Source of the DNA: Planctomycetota bacterium
Lineage (GTDB): Bacteria > Planctomycetota > Phycisphaerae > Phycisphaerales > UBA5793
Direction of reading: 5' to 3'
Length of the DNA: 56,051 bases
Assembly: GCA_963205185.1 (NCBI GenBank)
Contig: CAUJHZ010000057.1
Location: 1-56,051, forward strand
The notes under the pieces were generated by a model. The model searched no databases. It saw nothing but the letters and a program-made list of their open reading frames with translations, and had not been told where the DNA came from. The position numbers and the translations under genes are program-made. Position 1 is the first letter of the stretch. Each line of letters opens with the position of its first letter. This document shows, in pieces, positions 44,834-53,964 of the stretch.

Positions 44834-45955
44834 TCAGCCCGGCCCGGGCCAGCCGTCGCGCAGGAAGCGGCCGTCCTGGTGGAACACCTCGCCGTCGGCG
44901 GCGATGCGGCCGCCCTGGCGCAGGTCGCAGACCATGTCCCAGTGCAGGCCGGATTCGTTCGTATTGCCCGACTCGGGATAGCCCGCGCCGACCGCGGCGT
45001 GGAACGTGCCGCCGATCTTCTCGTCGAAGAGGGTGTTTTTCGTGTAGCGGGTGATGCCGTAGTTCGTGCCGATGGCGATCTCGCCCAGGCGGCGCGATCC
45101 CTCATCCATGTCGAGCATGCGGTGGAGGAACGCTTCCCCCTTGCTGGCGCTGGCGTCGGTGACGCAGCCGTCCTTGAAGGTGAGCCGGATGTCGTGGACC
45201 TCGCGGCCGCCATGCACGGCCGGGAAGGAATAGCAGACGACTCCGTTGACATCCTGCGGGCCGGTGAAGACTTCGCCATCGGGGAAGTTCTCGTGGCCGT
45301 CGCAGTTGATCCACGTGCCGCCGTCGATGCCCACGCGCAGGTCGGTGCCGTTGGGCGCGGTGAAGTGGAGTTCGCGCTTGCCCTGGAGGTAATCGCAGAC
45401 GCGCTGCTGGGCCTGCGAGATCTTCTTCCACGCGGCGATGGGGTCGCTGTGATCGAGCAGTCCGGCGGAGTAGACGAAGTCTTCGTACTGCCGCAGGCTC
45501 ATCTCGGCGTCCTGGGCGCTGCCGTGGGTGGGAAAGAGCGTGCCGCACCAGCGGAGGGACTTGTCGGCAGCCCGCTCCATGAAGCGCTTGGAGATCGGCT
45601 TGCGGGCGGCGGCCTGGATCGCCTGGCGGGCGGGGTCGATGGCGCTGAGCGACTTGGTGTTCAGGTCGGCCCAGAAGCCGATGTGCACGTCGATGGTCTC
45701 GACGTGATGGCGCTGCAGCGGCGAGACGAACTTGAGCTGCTCTTCGCTGGCCCGCTCGAGGAACAGGTCAGCAAGGGCCTCGCTCCGCGCCTGCCAGAAA
45801 GGATGCCCGCCCGCCGCGAGCACCGCTTCGTAGGTTGCTTCGATGAGCGGAAACGCGACGGGGTCGGCCGCGATCGCGACGATGTCCCCCTGGCGCACGG
45901 CGGTGGAGTACTGGACGAGGACTTGAGCGAGGCGGGTGATGCGTGGGTCGCGCAC
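44834..45955 (-). CDS. M29-family aminopeptidase
   Basis: The 373-residue protein has the thermophilic aminopeptidase (AmpS/PepS) pattern. An N-terminal domain carries FWADLNTKSLSAIDPARQ. The metal-binding C-terminal half has NFPDGEVFTGPQD, GEIAIGTNYGI and SGLHWDMVCDLRQGG, supplying Glu, Glu, His and Asp ligands. GTG 45955 is used, with CGGAG upstream. Such enzymes free N-terminal residues in the cytosol. Confidence 0.92.
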   Translation of the reverse strand: MRDPRITRLAQVLVQYSTAVRQGDIVAIAADPVAFPLIEATYEAVLAAGGHPFWQARSEALADLFLERASEEQLKFVSPLQRHHVETIDVHIGFWADLNTKSLSAIDPARQAIQAAARKPISKRFMERAADKSLRWCGTLFPTHGSAQDAEMSLRQYEDFVYSAGLLDHSDPIAAWKKISQAQQRVCDYLQGKRELHFTAPNGTDLRVGIDGGTWINCDGHENFPDGEVFTGPQDVNGVVCYSFPAVHGGREVHDIRLTFKDGCVTDASASKGEAFLHRMLDMDEGSRRLGEIAIGTNYGITRYTKNTLFDEKIGGTFHAAVGAGYPESGNTNESGLHWDMVCDLRQGGRIAADGEVFHQDGRFLRDGWPGPG

Positions 45956-46134
45956 GTCGGGCTCCGAGCGGTTCGTGTTGGGGCGAAGGGGCGAAGGGCT
46001 GATGGGGGGAGTGTAGGGGAATCGGCACTGTTTTGGCGTCGCGGGGCCGAGCGGTCTCGAACTTGCCTTACAATCTGACGGCTTGGCGGCGCGAGATCAA
46101 AACCTGCCGCCGCCGCCGGTCATGGAGGTGCCTC

Positions 46135-46518
46135 ATGCGCCACCGGATGTTTGCTCTGTTCGCCTTTGGGCTTGCCCTCGCCGGCGCCGCTTCTGGCGCT
46201 GCGGGGCAGGAGTACCATGTCAAAGTGACGGGCTGGTGCCCGGGCCGAATCATGGTGGAGTGGACCGGCGGCACGCCGGGGCGCCAACAGGCCTTCGTTT
46301 ATTCGCGCGAACGCGGCTCGGTCGTGATCCCGAGCGGACCGTGCGCGGGAACCATCCTCGGACTCGGCGAAGATCAACTGCAGCTGTATGCCATCCGCGA
46401 TAACCGGGGCGGCAACGGAGCGGTCTTGCTCAACGCCGGCGCGGGAGCGTGCGGCGGCTATCTGCAACTCGTCGAGGGTGGAACCTGCCGAACGAGCAAT
46501 GTGTCCACGATGCCGTGA
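46135..46518 (+). CDS. Small secreted four-Cys protein, array member 1
   Basis: The 127-residue protein has a signal peptide (cut near GAAGQ, ~22). The mature part carries the array motif CPGRIMVEWTGGTPGRQ, GPCAGTILGLG, CGGYLQLVEGGTC and TSN. Four cysteines could make two disulfides. TGGAGGTG precedes ATG. A TACAAT box at 46069-46074 may be the array's -10 element. I recall similar GATPG...GPCAGT...TSN modules in secreted planctomycete proteins; function unknown. Confidence 0.75.
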   Translation: MRHRMFALFAFGLALAGAASGAAGQEYHVKVTGWCPGRIMVEWTGGTPGRQQAFVYSRERGSVVIPSGPCAGTILGLGEDQLQLYAIRDNRGGNGAVLLNAGAGACGGYLQLVEGGTCRTSNVSTMP

Positions 46519-46543
46519 TGTGCGGTTTCGACAAGAAGGTTTC

Positions 46544-46930
46544 ATGAAGCGCTCACTCGTTGCAGCACTGTTGAGCATTGCCGCTGTCGCGACCGGTGGT
46601 GGTAGAGCGGCGGCCTGTAGGGGCGACTACACCCTCGAAATGTCCGGCCAATGTCCTGGCTATTTCATACTCAAGTGGAGCGGCGCGACGCCGGGCCGGC
46701 GACATGCGATACTGCATGGTACTGAGTCGGGCGTAACGATCATCCCGTCGGGCCCATGCCGCGGCACGGTGTTGGGCATGGCGGGACAAGTGAATCTCGT
46801 GAACATCATCAGCACGCGCGACGGCGAGGGGTCGGTCATCGGCTACGGTGGGCAGGTCTGCCATTTCTTCGTGCAGTTGCTCGAACTTGGCACCTGCAAC
46901 ACGAGCAATGTCGTCGAGTTCATTCAATAA
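46544..46930 (+). CDS. Small secreted Cys-rich protein, array member 2
   Basis: The 128-residue paralogue has a signal peptide (to ~GRAAA) and then CRGDYTLEMSGQCPGYFILKWSGATPG, GPCRGTVLGM, VCHFFVQLLELGTCNTSN. It has one extra cysteine before the shared four. AGAAGGT precedes ATG; 25 bp follow member 1. Confidence 0.75.
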   Translation: MKRSLVAALLSIAAVATGGGRAAACRGDYTLEMSGQCPGYFILKWSGATPGRRHAILHGTESGVTIIPSGPCRGTVLGMAGQVNLVNIISTRDGEGSVIGYGGQVCHFFVQLLELGTCNTSNVVEFIQ

Positions 46931-46970
46931 AGCGATTGGAGCGAGGGACTCCGGGAAGCGGGAGGAACGC

Positions 46971-47354
46971 ATGAAGATATCGCGTTTGCGCGCGATTGCC
47001 GGCTGCGGGTGCGTGCTCGGCTTGTGTTGCTCTGCGAGTCTGGCGGACTACACCCTCACACTGACAGGTACGTGCCCGGGGCGCCTCACGCTGGAGTGGA
47101 GCGGGGCAACGCCCGACCACGTCCAGGGGTTCATCTGGGGAACGGACCAGGGACATCTGCTGCTGCGGCGCGGGCCGTGCGCTGGAACGGTCCTGGGTCT
47201 GGGTCGGGGCGACTGGATTTACCTCGTGAAGGTGCTCGGGACCGGTAGCGGAAGCGGTGTCGTTTACGCTAACGCGGGAAACTACTGCGGTGGATTCGTT
47301 CAACTCATCGAAGGCGGCACGTGCAGGACGAGCAACGTAGAGCCCATGCCGTGA
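46971..47354 (+). CDS. Small secreted four-Cys protein, array member 3
   Basis: The 127-residue paralogue has a Cys-rich signal peptide (to ~ASLA). The mature part has DYTLTLTGTCPGRLTLEWSGATP, GPCAGTVLGLG, CGGFVQLIEGGTCRTSN. GGGAGGAA precedes ATG. Same architecture and spacing as members 1, 2 and 4. Confidence 0.77.
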   Translation: MKISRLRAIAGCGCVLGLCCSASLADYTLTLTGTCPGRLTLEWSGATPDHVQGFIWGTDQGHLLLRRGPCAGTVLGLGRGDWIYLVKVLGTGSGSGVVYANAGNYCGGFVQLIEGGTCRTSNVEPMP

Positions 47355-47379
47355 GTCATTTATCGCGCGGGAGGCAGAG

Positions 47380-47754
47380 ATGAGAGTCTCGGTATTGACC
47401 GCAGCCATCTGTTCGGCGGTGTTGAATGGGCATGTCGCGGTTGCCCGGGATTACACCCTCACCCTCACCGGTCAGTGTCCCGGCCGCATCTACATCGAGT
47501 GGAGCGGGGCGACGCCGAATCATCGCCAGGGCGTCGTCATCGCGTCTCGCCTCGGCCGCACCATTATCCCCACCGGCGGCTGCGCGGGTACGGAGCTTGG
47601 CATCCAGGACAACCTCTGGCTTGTCTACGTCATCAGCACCGAAACCGGCGAGGGCACGCGGTCTGGATTGGCCGGCTCGCACCCGTGCGGCTGGCAAATG
47701 CAACTGGTGGAGAGCAGGACCTGCCGCGTGAGCAATACAGCACAGTTCCCGTGA
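47380..47754 (+). CDS. Small secreted four-Cys protein, array member 4
   Basis: The 124-residue paralogue has a signal peptide (to ~AVA). DYTLTLTGQCPGRIYIEWSGATP, GGCAGTELGI, CGWQMQLVESRTCRVSN show the same four cysteines. GGGAGGCAG precedes ATG. Last of the array; the convergent symporter gene ends 15 bp later. Confidence 0.77.
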   Translation: MRVSVLTAAICSAVLNGHVAVARDYTLTLTGQCPGRIYIEWSGATPNHRQGVVIASRLGRTIIPTGGCAGTELGIQDNLWLVYVISTETGEGTRSGLAGSHPCGWQMQLVESRTCRVSNTAQFP

Positions 47755-47769
47755 AAGCGAAGTCGCGCT

Positions 47770-49119
47770 TCAACCCATCGCCGCGGCTCGCTGGTCTTCG
47801 TCATCCGGCGCGATGCGGGTGATGATCTTGGCGCCCACCAGATCGCCCCAGACGTTGATCGTCGTGCGGCACATGTCCACGATGCGATCCACGCCGAGGA
47901 TGATGCCGATCGACCAGATGGGCAGTTCCGGTTTGCCCGTACCCGCCAGCGACGTGTTCACGGCCTGGATGACGATCACCATCGTAACCAGTCCCGCGGA
48001 AGGAATGCCCGCGGCGCCCACCGCGGCCAGTGTCGCCGTCAGGGCGACGACGGCGAGGGCCTCGAAGCCCAGTTCGATGCCGAACACCTGGAAGAGGAAG
48101 ATGACGGCGACGGCCTCGTAGAGCGCGGTGCCATCCATGTTGATCGTCGAACCCAGAGGCAGGACGAACCCGCTGGCGCGCTTCGAGCACTCGCCTTCGG
48201 TCTCGGCGGTCCGGATGGTGACGGGCAGCGTGGCCGAAGACGAGTCGGTGCCGAAGGCGGTCATAAGAGCCGGGCGCATGCGCCACATGAAGCGGTACGG
48301 ATTCGTCTGTCCGAAGAGGAACAGCACGAGCGGCAGGGTAAGGAAGCCGTGGATGATGAGGCCGGTGATGACGACGATCATGTACTTGCCCACGGCTGCG
48401 ATGGCCTCGCCGCCGAGGCTGGCGATGGTCCACGCGACGAGCAGGAACACGCCGATGGGTGTGAGCCAGAGCACCCAGCCGACAAGCGTCATGATCGCCT
48501 GAAAGAACGCCTCGAAGAAGTCCACGGCGGGCTTGACGCGATCGCCGAGGAACCCCAGCGCCAGGCCGAAGAGGATGGCAAAGGTGATCACCGGCAGCGG
48601 CTGACCTTCCACGGCGGCGCCGAGCACGTTGTCGGGAATGACCTGGCGCAGGATGTTGCTCCACGCGCCGCCGAGGTCTTTGGGCGCGCCCTCGATCTTT
48701 TTCTTCGGGCTGGTGTCGGAGTTCTCGAACGTCTCGCGCACCTGATCGAAATCGATCTTCTGGCTCACTCCGTCGCCGGGCCTGATGGAAGTGACCAGAA
48801 ACGCGCCGAGCACGACCGCCACGAACATGGTCGCGAAGTAGTAGACGATGGTCGTCGTGCCCACGAGCCCGAGGCGGCTTGGATCGCCGATCGACGTGAT
48901 GCCCACGACGACGCTCGCGAACACGAGGGGGATGATGAGCATCTTGAGCGGGCGGATGAGGATGAGATCGCCCGCGGTGGCGAGCCACTTGATTTTCTGG
49001 CCGATCTCCGCGCCGGTGAGGTCCTGCGAATCGAACCACTTGAGCAGCAGGAAGCCGACGATCACGCCGGCTATCAGGCCGACGAAAATGAGAATGTTGA
49101 GCAGTTTGTGACCGCGCAT
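47770..49119 (-). CDS. Dicarboxylate/amino acid:cation symporter (DAACS/SLC1)
   Basis: The 449-residue membrane protein has the family's signature hairpins: GTDSSSATLPVT (HP1), NMDGTALYEAVAVIF (TM7) and GVDRIVDMCRTTINVWGD (TM8). It imports glutamate, aspartate or C4-dicarboxylates with Na+ or H+. GGAGG lies upstream of ATG. A polar insert (NSDTSPKKKIEGAPKD) after the third helix is longer than in GltP. Confidence 0.93.
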   Translation of the reverse strand: MRGHKLLNILIFVGLIAGVIVGFLLLKWFDSQDLTGAEIGQKIKWLATAGDLILIRPLKMLIIPLVFASVVVGITSIGDPSRLGLVGTTTIVYYFATMFVAVVLGAFLVTSIRPGDGVSQKIDFDQVRETFENSDTSPKKKIEGAPKDLGGAWSNILRQVIPDNVLGAAVEGQPLPVITFAILFGLALGFLGDRVKPAVDFFEAFFQAIMTLVGWVLWLTPIGVFLLVAWTIASLGGEAIAAVGKYMIVVITGLIIHGFLTLPLVLFLFGQTNPYRFMWRMRPALMTAFGTDSSSATLPVTIRTAETEGECSKRASGFVLPLGSTINMDGTALYEAVAVIFLFQVFGIELGFEALAVVALTATLAAVGAAGIPSAGLVTMVIVIQAVNTSLAGTGKPELPIWSIGIILGVDRIVDMCRTTINVWGDLVGAKIITRIAPDDEDQRAAAMG

Positions 49120-49199
49120 GTGGCCTCCACACTGGGACTGGGGGGCAGGACTGAGGTCGCGGGTCGAAGTCTTGAACGCCGGTCAGGACACGATCGAGT

Positions 49200-50246
49200 T
49201 TACAGCCGAGAGGCGTACTGATCGACCGCAGCGCGAAACGAAGTGAGTTCCAGGCCCAGGTGCGACTGGATGCGCTGCGTCTCGCAGGTCGAGTCTTCCT
49301 GGCTCATGATGACCTGATCGACGTTGAAGGGCAGCATGGAGCCGAGCCCCGCCGCCGCGGCCAGCGCGGCCATGCCCCGCGCCTTCCACGCGGGAATCCC
49401 GACGATGCGCTTGCTTGAGCCCGGCGAGATCGCGTCGCGGAAAATGGTGAGCATCTCGCGCCACGACAGCCGGTCGGGCCCGCCGATGGGGTAGACCTCG
49501 CGGATGGTGCGCTCCGTCTCGATGGAACGGGCGAAGGCCTCGGCCAGATCGTTGATGTAGACGGGCTGGACGAGGTGCGCCGGGCCGGTGCCCATCGGCC
49601 CTGAGCCGAAGTAGGGGATGAAGACAAACGGCGGAGCCGTGCCGCGCACCCACTTGGCCACCATGCCGGTGAACTCGCCATCCGGCCCGTGAATGAGCGA
49701 CGGGCGGAAGATGGTCCAGGGCAGGCGGCTCCGGCGGACGATTTCTTCGGCTTCGAATTTGGTGCGGTGGTACGCCGCCGGGGCGTGAGGCCGCGCGCCC
49801 AAAGCTGACATGTGCACGTAGCGCAGCACGCCCGCCGCCTCGCAGGCGGCGACGACGTTGGCCGTCGCCTGCACGTGCAGGCGGTGGAAGGTGATCTGGT
49901 AGCGCGGCTCCTCGGCGATGATGCCCACGAGGTGAATGCACGCATCGACCTTGTCCACCAGCCGGTCGAGCGAGGCGCGATCGAACACATCGCCCTGAAC
50001 CGGCGTGACCGAGCGCGGCAGCTGGCCGGCTTTCGACGCATCACGCACGAGTGCTCGAACGGCGTGGCCGTGCTCAAGCAGCGTGCGACAGATGTGGCCG
50101 CCAACAAAGCCGGTCGCGCCCGTGACGGCGACAGTGAGATTGCCGGCAGTGCGGACGAAGGCGGGCAGCGGCGCGTCGGCCGGCGCGGCAGGAGCCTCGG
50201 ATGCGTCGGATGGTGGGGCGGGTTCGGTTCTGGGCTCGTCAGTCAT
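49200..50246 (-). CDS. NAD(P)-dependent epimerase/NDUFA9-like short-chain dehydrogenase
   Basis: The 348-residue protein has a Pro/Ala-rich N-terminal linker (to ~30), then TVAVTGATGFVGGHI (Rossmann nucleotide motif), GDVFDRASL, HMSALGARPH and YHRTKFEAEE (YxxxK), then IFRPSLIHGP. This is the extended SDR group of NDUFA9/ycf39-type proteins. ATG 50246 is chosen over a longer frame that starts in non-conserved sequence. Substrate unknown; such proteins assist quinone- or complex I-related assembly. Confidence 0.82.
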   Translation of the reverse strand: MTDEPRTEPAPPSDASEAPAAPADAPLPAFVRTAGNLTVAVTGATGFVGGHICRTLLEHGHAVRALVRDASKAGQLPRSVTPVQGDVFDRASLDRLVDKVDACIHLVGIIAEEPRYQITFHRLHVQATANVVAACEAAGVLRYVHMSALGARPHAPAAYHRTKFEAEEIVRRSRLPWTIFRPSLIHGPDGEFTGMVAKWVRGTAPPFVFIPYFGSGPMGTGPAHLVQPVYINDLAEAFARSIETERTIREVYPIGGPDRLSWREMLTIFRDAISPGSSKRIVGIPAWKARGMAALAAAAGLGSMLPFNVDQVIMSQEDSTCETQRIQSHLGLELTSFRAAVDQYASRL

Positions 50247-50383
50247 GCATGCACTCGCGGCCTGGGTCGCGTTGAACAGGTTGAAATGAACGGATTGATC
50301 GCAGCAGGCACCACCGCCGGATGGGCGGGTGCATGATATCGCGCTGCGGGTGCGTCGCAAAGTGAATCGAAAGTGAGCCGGGG

Positions 50384-51139
50384 CTACTGCGCTTCCTGCG
50401 CATCACGCACGGCCTGGGCGATCTCGGCGAGGCTCAGGCGCGCCATGACATCCTGCATCTCGCTGCTCTTGTAGAAGTCGTACACGAGCGGGTTCTTCTG
50501 CAGGCGCCAGAGCGCGAGAAAGTTGCCGCTCGATGCCGCCATGAGATCGTCGTAGGTCGCGGCGTCCTGGATCATCTTCTGAAACGTCTCAGAGCCCTGC
50601 AGGTGATCGATCTTGAGGTTCTCGACGGCCTTTGCCCGCACGGCTTCATCCGCCGAGGCGATTTCGACGACGCTCATGAGCGAATCGCTGCCGGCGCCCA
50701 CGGCGGGGATCCAGCGGACGATGGCGCTGTTGAGCATGCGGGCCGGGCCGGTGTCTTCGCGCGTGAGGATGCCTGCGGCGGCGCTGCCGCGCAGGGCGAA
50801 GTAGAGACTGCCCAGCCAGACCATGACGACGGCCATGAGCGTGCACACCGCCGCGCCGGCGATGCGGTCGATGCGGTGCGGCTCTTTGGGCAGCTGTTTG
50901 CGCACGAAGAACTGCAGGACGTACCCGCCCGCCAGGCCGATGACCATGGGCAGGATGAAGGGCCACGCCAGGCCGGTGCTGACGACAAACTCGCTGCGAT
51001 AGAGCAGGCCGCTGAAGAGCCACGTGAGCAGCGACGCCAGGATGAGCGGCGCGAGGCGGTAGGCGATGCGGATCCCGCCGCGCCAATACCCCAGTGCTCC
51101 CATGCCGCACGCCACGATGAGAAGGATGAGATAGGTCAT
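50384..51139 (-). CDS. CvpA family-like membrane protein
   Basis: The 251-residue protein has four N-terminal helices (TYLILLIVACGMGALGYWRG ... RIDRIAGAAVCTLMAVVMVWLGSLYF) in the CvpA pattern and a ~130-residue soluble C-terminal part. GGAG precedes ATG 51139. A second, larger CvpA-like protein is at 6480. Function unknown. Confidence 0.72.
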   Translation of the reverse strand: MTYLILLIVACGMGALGYWRGGIRIAYRLAPLILASLLTWLFSGLLYRSEFVVSTGLAWPFILPMVIGLAGGYVLQFFVRKQLPKEPHRIDRIAGAAVCTLMAVVMVWLGSLYFALRGSAAAGILTREDTGPARMLNSAIVRWIPAVGAGSDSLMSVVEIASADEAVRAKAVENLKIDHLQGSETFQKMIQDAATYDDLMAASSGNFLALWRLQKNPLVYDFYKSSEMQDVMARLSLAEIAQAVRDAQEAQ

Positions 51140-51280
51140 GCCATGCTCCGGGCGATTGTACGGCTGGTCTGCCGCCGCGGATGCATCAGGAGGCTGGTAT
51201 CCCAAGCCACGAAGCGAGGCCCTCCGTTCGAACTAGTATTCGCGGCAGTCACCGGTCTTTCCTGACAGAAAGCAGGCCCG

Positions 51281-51892
51281 ATGAACGAACGCGGGGACAC
51301 GACGAATCAACTGAGTACGCTCGTGCGGCGCGTGGCCGTAACCGCCGTGGTCTGCTGCGCGATCGCGCTTGGACTCATCGTTGCGGGCCACTACTGGTCA
51401 CTTCATTCTGCGGGTCCACTGGGCATCCCCGTTGATGCGGCCGTGATCTACGCGATGTTGATCGGCTCCCTGATTTGGGTGCCCGTATCGGTACTGCTCG
51501 CGTGCCGCCGGCAACTGACGACCTGGCGCCGTGCCGGGCTCGCAACGATGGCGGTGACGGCTCTGGTGTCCGCGTGTATCGCCAACGCCTCCGCCTACGA
51601 AGAGTGGCTGCGCATCCGGGTGTGGCAGGAGAAGAGAATCCGAGCGAGCGAGATCGTCTCCAGAGTTGACCTGGGAGTGTACGAGGAAGTGAAGTATCGA
51701 GTGAAGCGACCCGACGGCTCATTCGGTGGTGAAGGAATGATGCGGCTTCATCCATACGGTGAGAATCACTGGCAGATCACGGCCACGGAAGCGGCGGGTG
51801 GCGCGCTGGTGGGCGGAGTGGTCGGCTTGGTGCTGTGGAATCTGGGCAGCGTCATCGGCCGCAAGCGCGCGGCGACTGAGAATTCCGGTTAG
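51281..51892 (+). CDS. Small membrane protein of unknown function
   Basis: The 203-residue protein has two to three N-terminal helices (VAVTAVVCCAIALGLIVAG, AAVIYAMLIGSLIWVPVSVLL, ATMAVTALVSACIA), a basic loop (RIRVWQEKRIRASEI) and a C-terminal Gly-rich helix (GGALVGGVVGLVLWNLGSVIG). No family recognised. Its 3' end overlaps convergent asnB by four bases. Confidence 0.7.
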   Translation: MNERGDTTNQLSTLVRRVAVTAVVCCAIALGLIVAGHYWSLHSAGPLGIPVDAAVIYAMLIGSLIWVPVSVLLACRRQLTTWRRAGLATMAVTALVSACIANASAYEEWLRIRVWQEKRIRASEIVSRVDLGVYEEVKYRVKRPDGSFGGEGMMRLHPYGENHWQITATEAAGGALVGGVVGLVLWNLGSVIGRKRAATENSG

Positions 51893-53805
51893 GTCTTGGT
51901 GCTTCGCGCCCAGATCGAGAGAGTGAGCAAGGTGAAGAGGCGCTGGCCGTGGTCGCGCTTGCCGGCCATGTGCTCGTCGATGAAGCGCTGCACGGCGGTC
52001 CGGTTGAATTCGATCGGGCCGAACGGTTCGGCGGAGTTGAGATGGTCGAGCAGCAGCGTCTTCATGCCCGAACCCTTGTGCGGCAGGTCATCATGGCGGA
52101 ACCACTCGCCGATGGGGATGGCGAAACCCATCTTGGGCCGATCGACGCATTCTTTTGGCAGATATTTGCGCGCGATGCGGCGGAGCAGGCCCTTGCGCTC
52201 GCCGTTGGGGATGAGTTCATCGACGGGCATGGCGAGCACGGCGGCAGCGAGATCGCGATCAAGGAAGGGACAGCGGACTTCAAGGCCGCACGCCATGGAG
52301 GCGGTGTCGGTCTTGCGGAGGAGGTCGTTGGGGAGGTAATTGAGAAGGTCGAATTCGCGCAGGGATTCCAGCGCATCTCTCTCCGCAGGCGGCATCTCAC
52401 CGCTCATGGGCAGTCCCGTGAGTTCCTCGATTTCATGTCCTCGGAAAATCGATTCCATTGTCGCGATCCCGAGTGTCGGGTAATCGCGAGCCATCTCGAT
52501 GAGACGCCCCGCCTTATTGAATCGCGATTTTGGATGGGTGCGATGCAGCGCTGCATCAGGAAGCGATCGAAGCCAGCGCCAGTGGCGCTGAAGTTGCCGG
52601 GCCCCCAGGTACCGCTCGTACCCAACGAACAATTCATCGCCACCGTCACCCGCCAGCGCGACTTTGACGTGCTGCCTCGCCGCCTTGCTTACCCAGTACG
52701 TCGGCAGGATGGACGAATCGCCAAACGGTTGGCCCAGCGTGTCAATGAGGTGAATCAGGTCGTCGTCGGGATTCATGGCCACATCGAGTGTGTGATGATC
52801 AGTGCCGAGATATCGCGCAACTTGCTCGGCATACCGCGATTCGTCGTATCGCGCATCAGGCATGCGCACAGTGAAAGTCATCAGGTCAGGCTTGTGTTGT
52901 TTGGCAACGTGTGCGATGAGCGAGGAGTCGACACCGCCCGAGAGAAAGCAACCCAGCGGTACATCGGCTTCCAGGCGCCGTGCGACGGCTCGATCCAGCA
53001 GGCAGGAGAGACTGAAACCAGCCTCACGCTCGCTGGCAAAAGCGAGGCGGGTCGGGTAACAGCACGGAACTCCAACAGCGGGCTCAAAGACGGTGTAGCT
53101 TCGCGGCTCGTCGTCCGCGGGCCTCCATGCATTGTCCGGCTGGCGCGGTATGTACCCGAGTTGAAGGTAGTCCAGCAACCACTCCTCGTGGCCAGCACGC
53201 TCGTTGGGAAGACCATCGCGAAGCTCCGCGATCGCACCGTGCGTGCTCGCGAAGATCAGCAGGTTTCCATCCGGCAACGCGCTGCCCTCGATGCGGTGAA
53301 GCGAGTAGAGCGGCTTTTCGCCGAAACAATCTCGCCCCAGAGCCAGCGCGCTGCGGACATGATCCCAGATTGCAAGCGCATACATCCCCTCGATTTGATC
53401 GAAGAGTTCCTCGCCCCACTCGCGCCACCCGTGAATCAGCACCTCGGTATCGCTGTGATCAGTAACGAAGCGATGGCCCTTCGCCTCCAGTTCCTTTCGC
53501 AACTCGCGATGGTTGTAGATGCAGCCGTTGAAGACCACGGCGACGAGGCCTTCGCTCTCGTTGCGGCCGCGTTCGCTGACCATCGGCTGAGCGCCGTCCT
53601 TGTGGTCGATGATCGACAATCGCCGATGGACGAACGCGACTTCGATGATGCGCTGCTGCCCGCGCTCATCGGTGAACTTCACGCGATCACGAAAGCGCCC
53701 GGTCCCATCCGGCCCGCGGTAGGCGATGCGCGCATCGATCGCATCGAGCCACTCCTCGGGAATGGGCTGGCCGTCGGTGCGCAGGATGCCGCCGATGCCG
53801 CACAT
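51889..53805 (-). CDS. asnB: Asparagine synthase (glutamine-hydrolysing)
   Basis: The enzyme makes asparagine from aspartate, glutamine and ATP. The 638-residue protein has the class II glutaminase domain with catalytic Cys2 (MCGIGG) and YRGPDG, NGCIYNHRELR; the synthetase domain has the PP-loop SGGVDSSLIAH and GDGGDELFVGYERY. ATG 53805 places Cys directly after Met, as in active members. The next gene on this strand is aspS upstream, 159 bp away. Confidence 0.95.
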   Translation of the reverse strand: MCGIGGILRTDGQPIPEEWLDAIDARIAYRGPDGTGRFRDRVKFTDERGQQRIIEVAFVHRRLSIIDHKDGAQPMVSERGRNESEGLVAVVFNGCIYNHRELRKELEAKGHRFVTDHSDTEVLIHGWREWGEELFDQIEGMYALAIWDHVRSALALGRDCFGEKPLYSLHRIEGSALPDGNLLIFASTHGAIAELRDGLPNERAGHEEWLLDYLQLGYIPRQPDNAWRPADDEPRSYTVFEPAVGVPCCYPTRLAFASEREAGFSLSCLLDRAVARRLEADVPLGCFLSGGVDSSLIAHVAKQHKPDLMTFTVRMPDARYDESRYAEQVARYLGTDHHTLDVAMNPDDDLIHLIDTLGQPFGDSSILPTYWVSKAARQHVKVALAGDGGDELFVGYERYLGARQLQRHWRWLRSLPDAALHRTHPKSRFNKAGRLIEMARDYPTLGIATMESIFRGHEIEELTGLPMSGEMPPAERDALESLREFDLLNYLPNDLLRKTDTASMACGLEVRCPFLDRDLAAAVLAMPVDELIPNGERKGLLRRIARKYLPKECVDRPKMGFAIPIGEWFRHDDLPHKGSGMKTLLLDHLNSAEPFGPIEFNRTAVQRFIDEHMAGKRDHGQRLFTLLTLSIWARSTKT

Positions 53806-53818
53806 GGGGAGTCAATCG

Positions 53819-53948
53819 CCGCAAAGAGGCACAGAATGCACAAAAGGAAATGAACGAATGCAATTGCAGAGACGCAGTCGGCAAGAGCCGGTGAGTGCCT
53901 GATTGACTGTCGGAATCGCCTTCTTGCGACTTTTGCGCCTCTTTGCGG
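53819..53948. repeat. Inverted repeat in the aspS-asnB spacer
   Basis: CCGCAAAGAGGC (53819-53830) is the exact complement of GCCTCTTTGCGG (53937-53948), with similar CACAAAAG/ACTTTTGCG flanks inside. The pattern resembles the GCAAAG/CTTTGCG-rich intergenic repeats of many planctomycetes. No gene lies in the 159-bp gap. Confidence 0.6.
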
Positions 53949-53964
53949 CCATCCGCCTTCTCTC

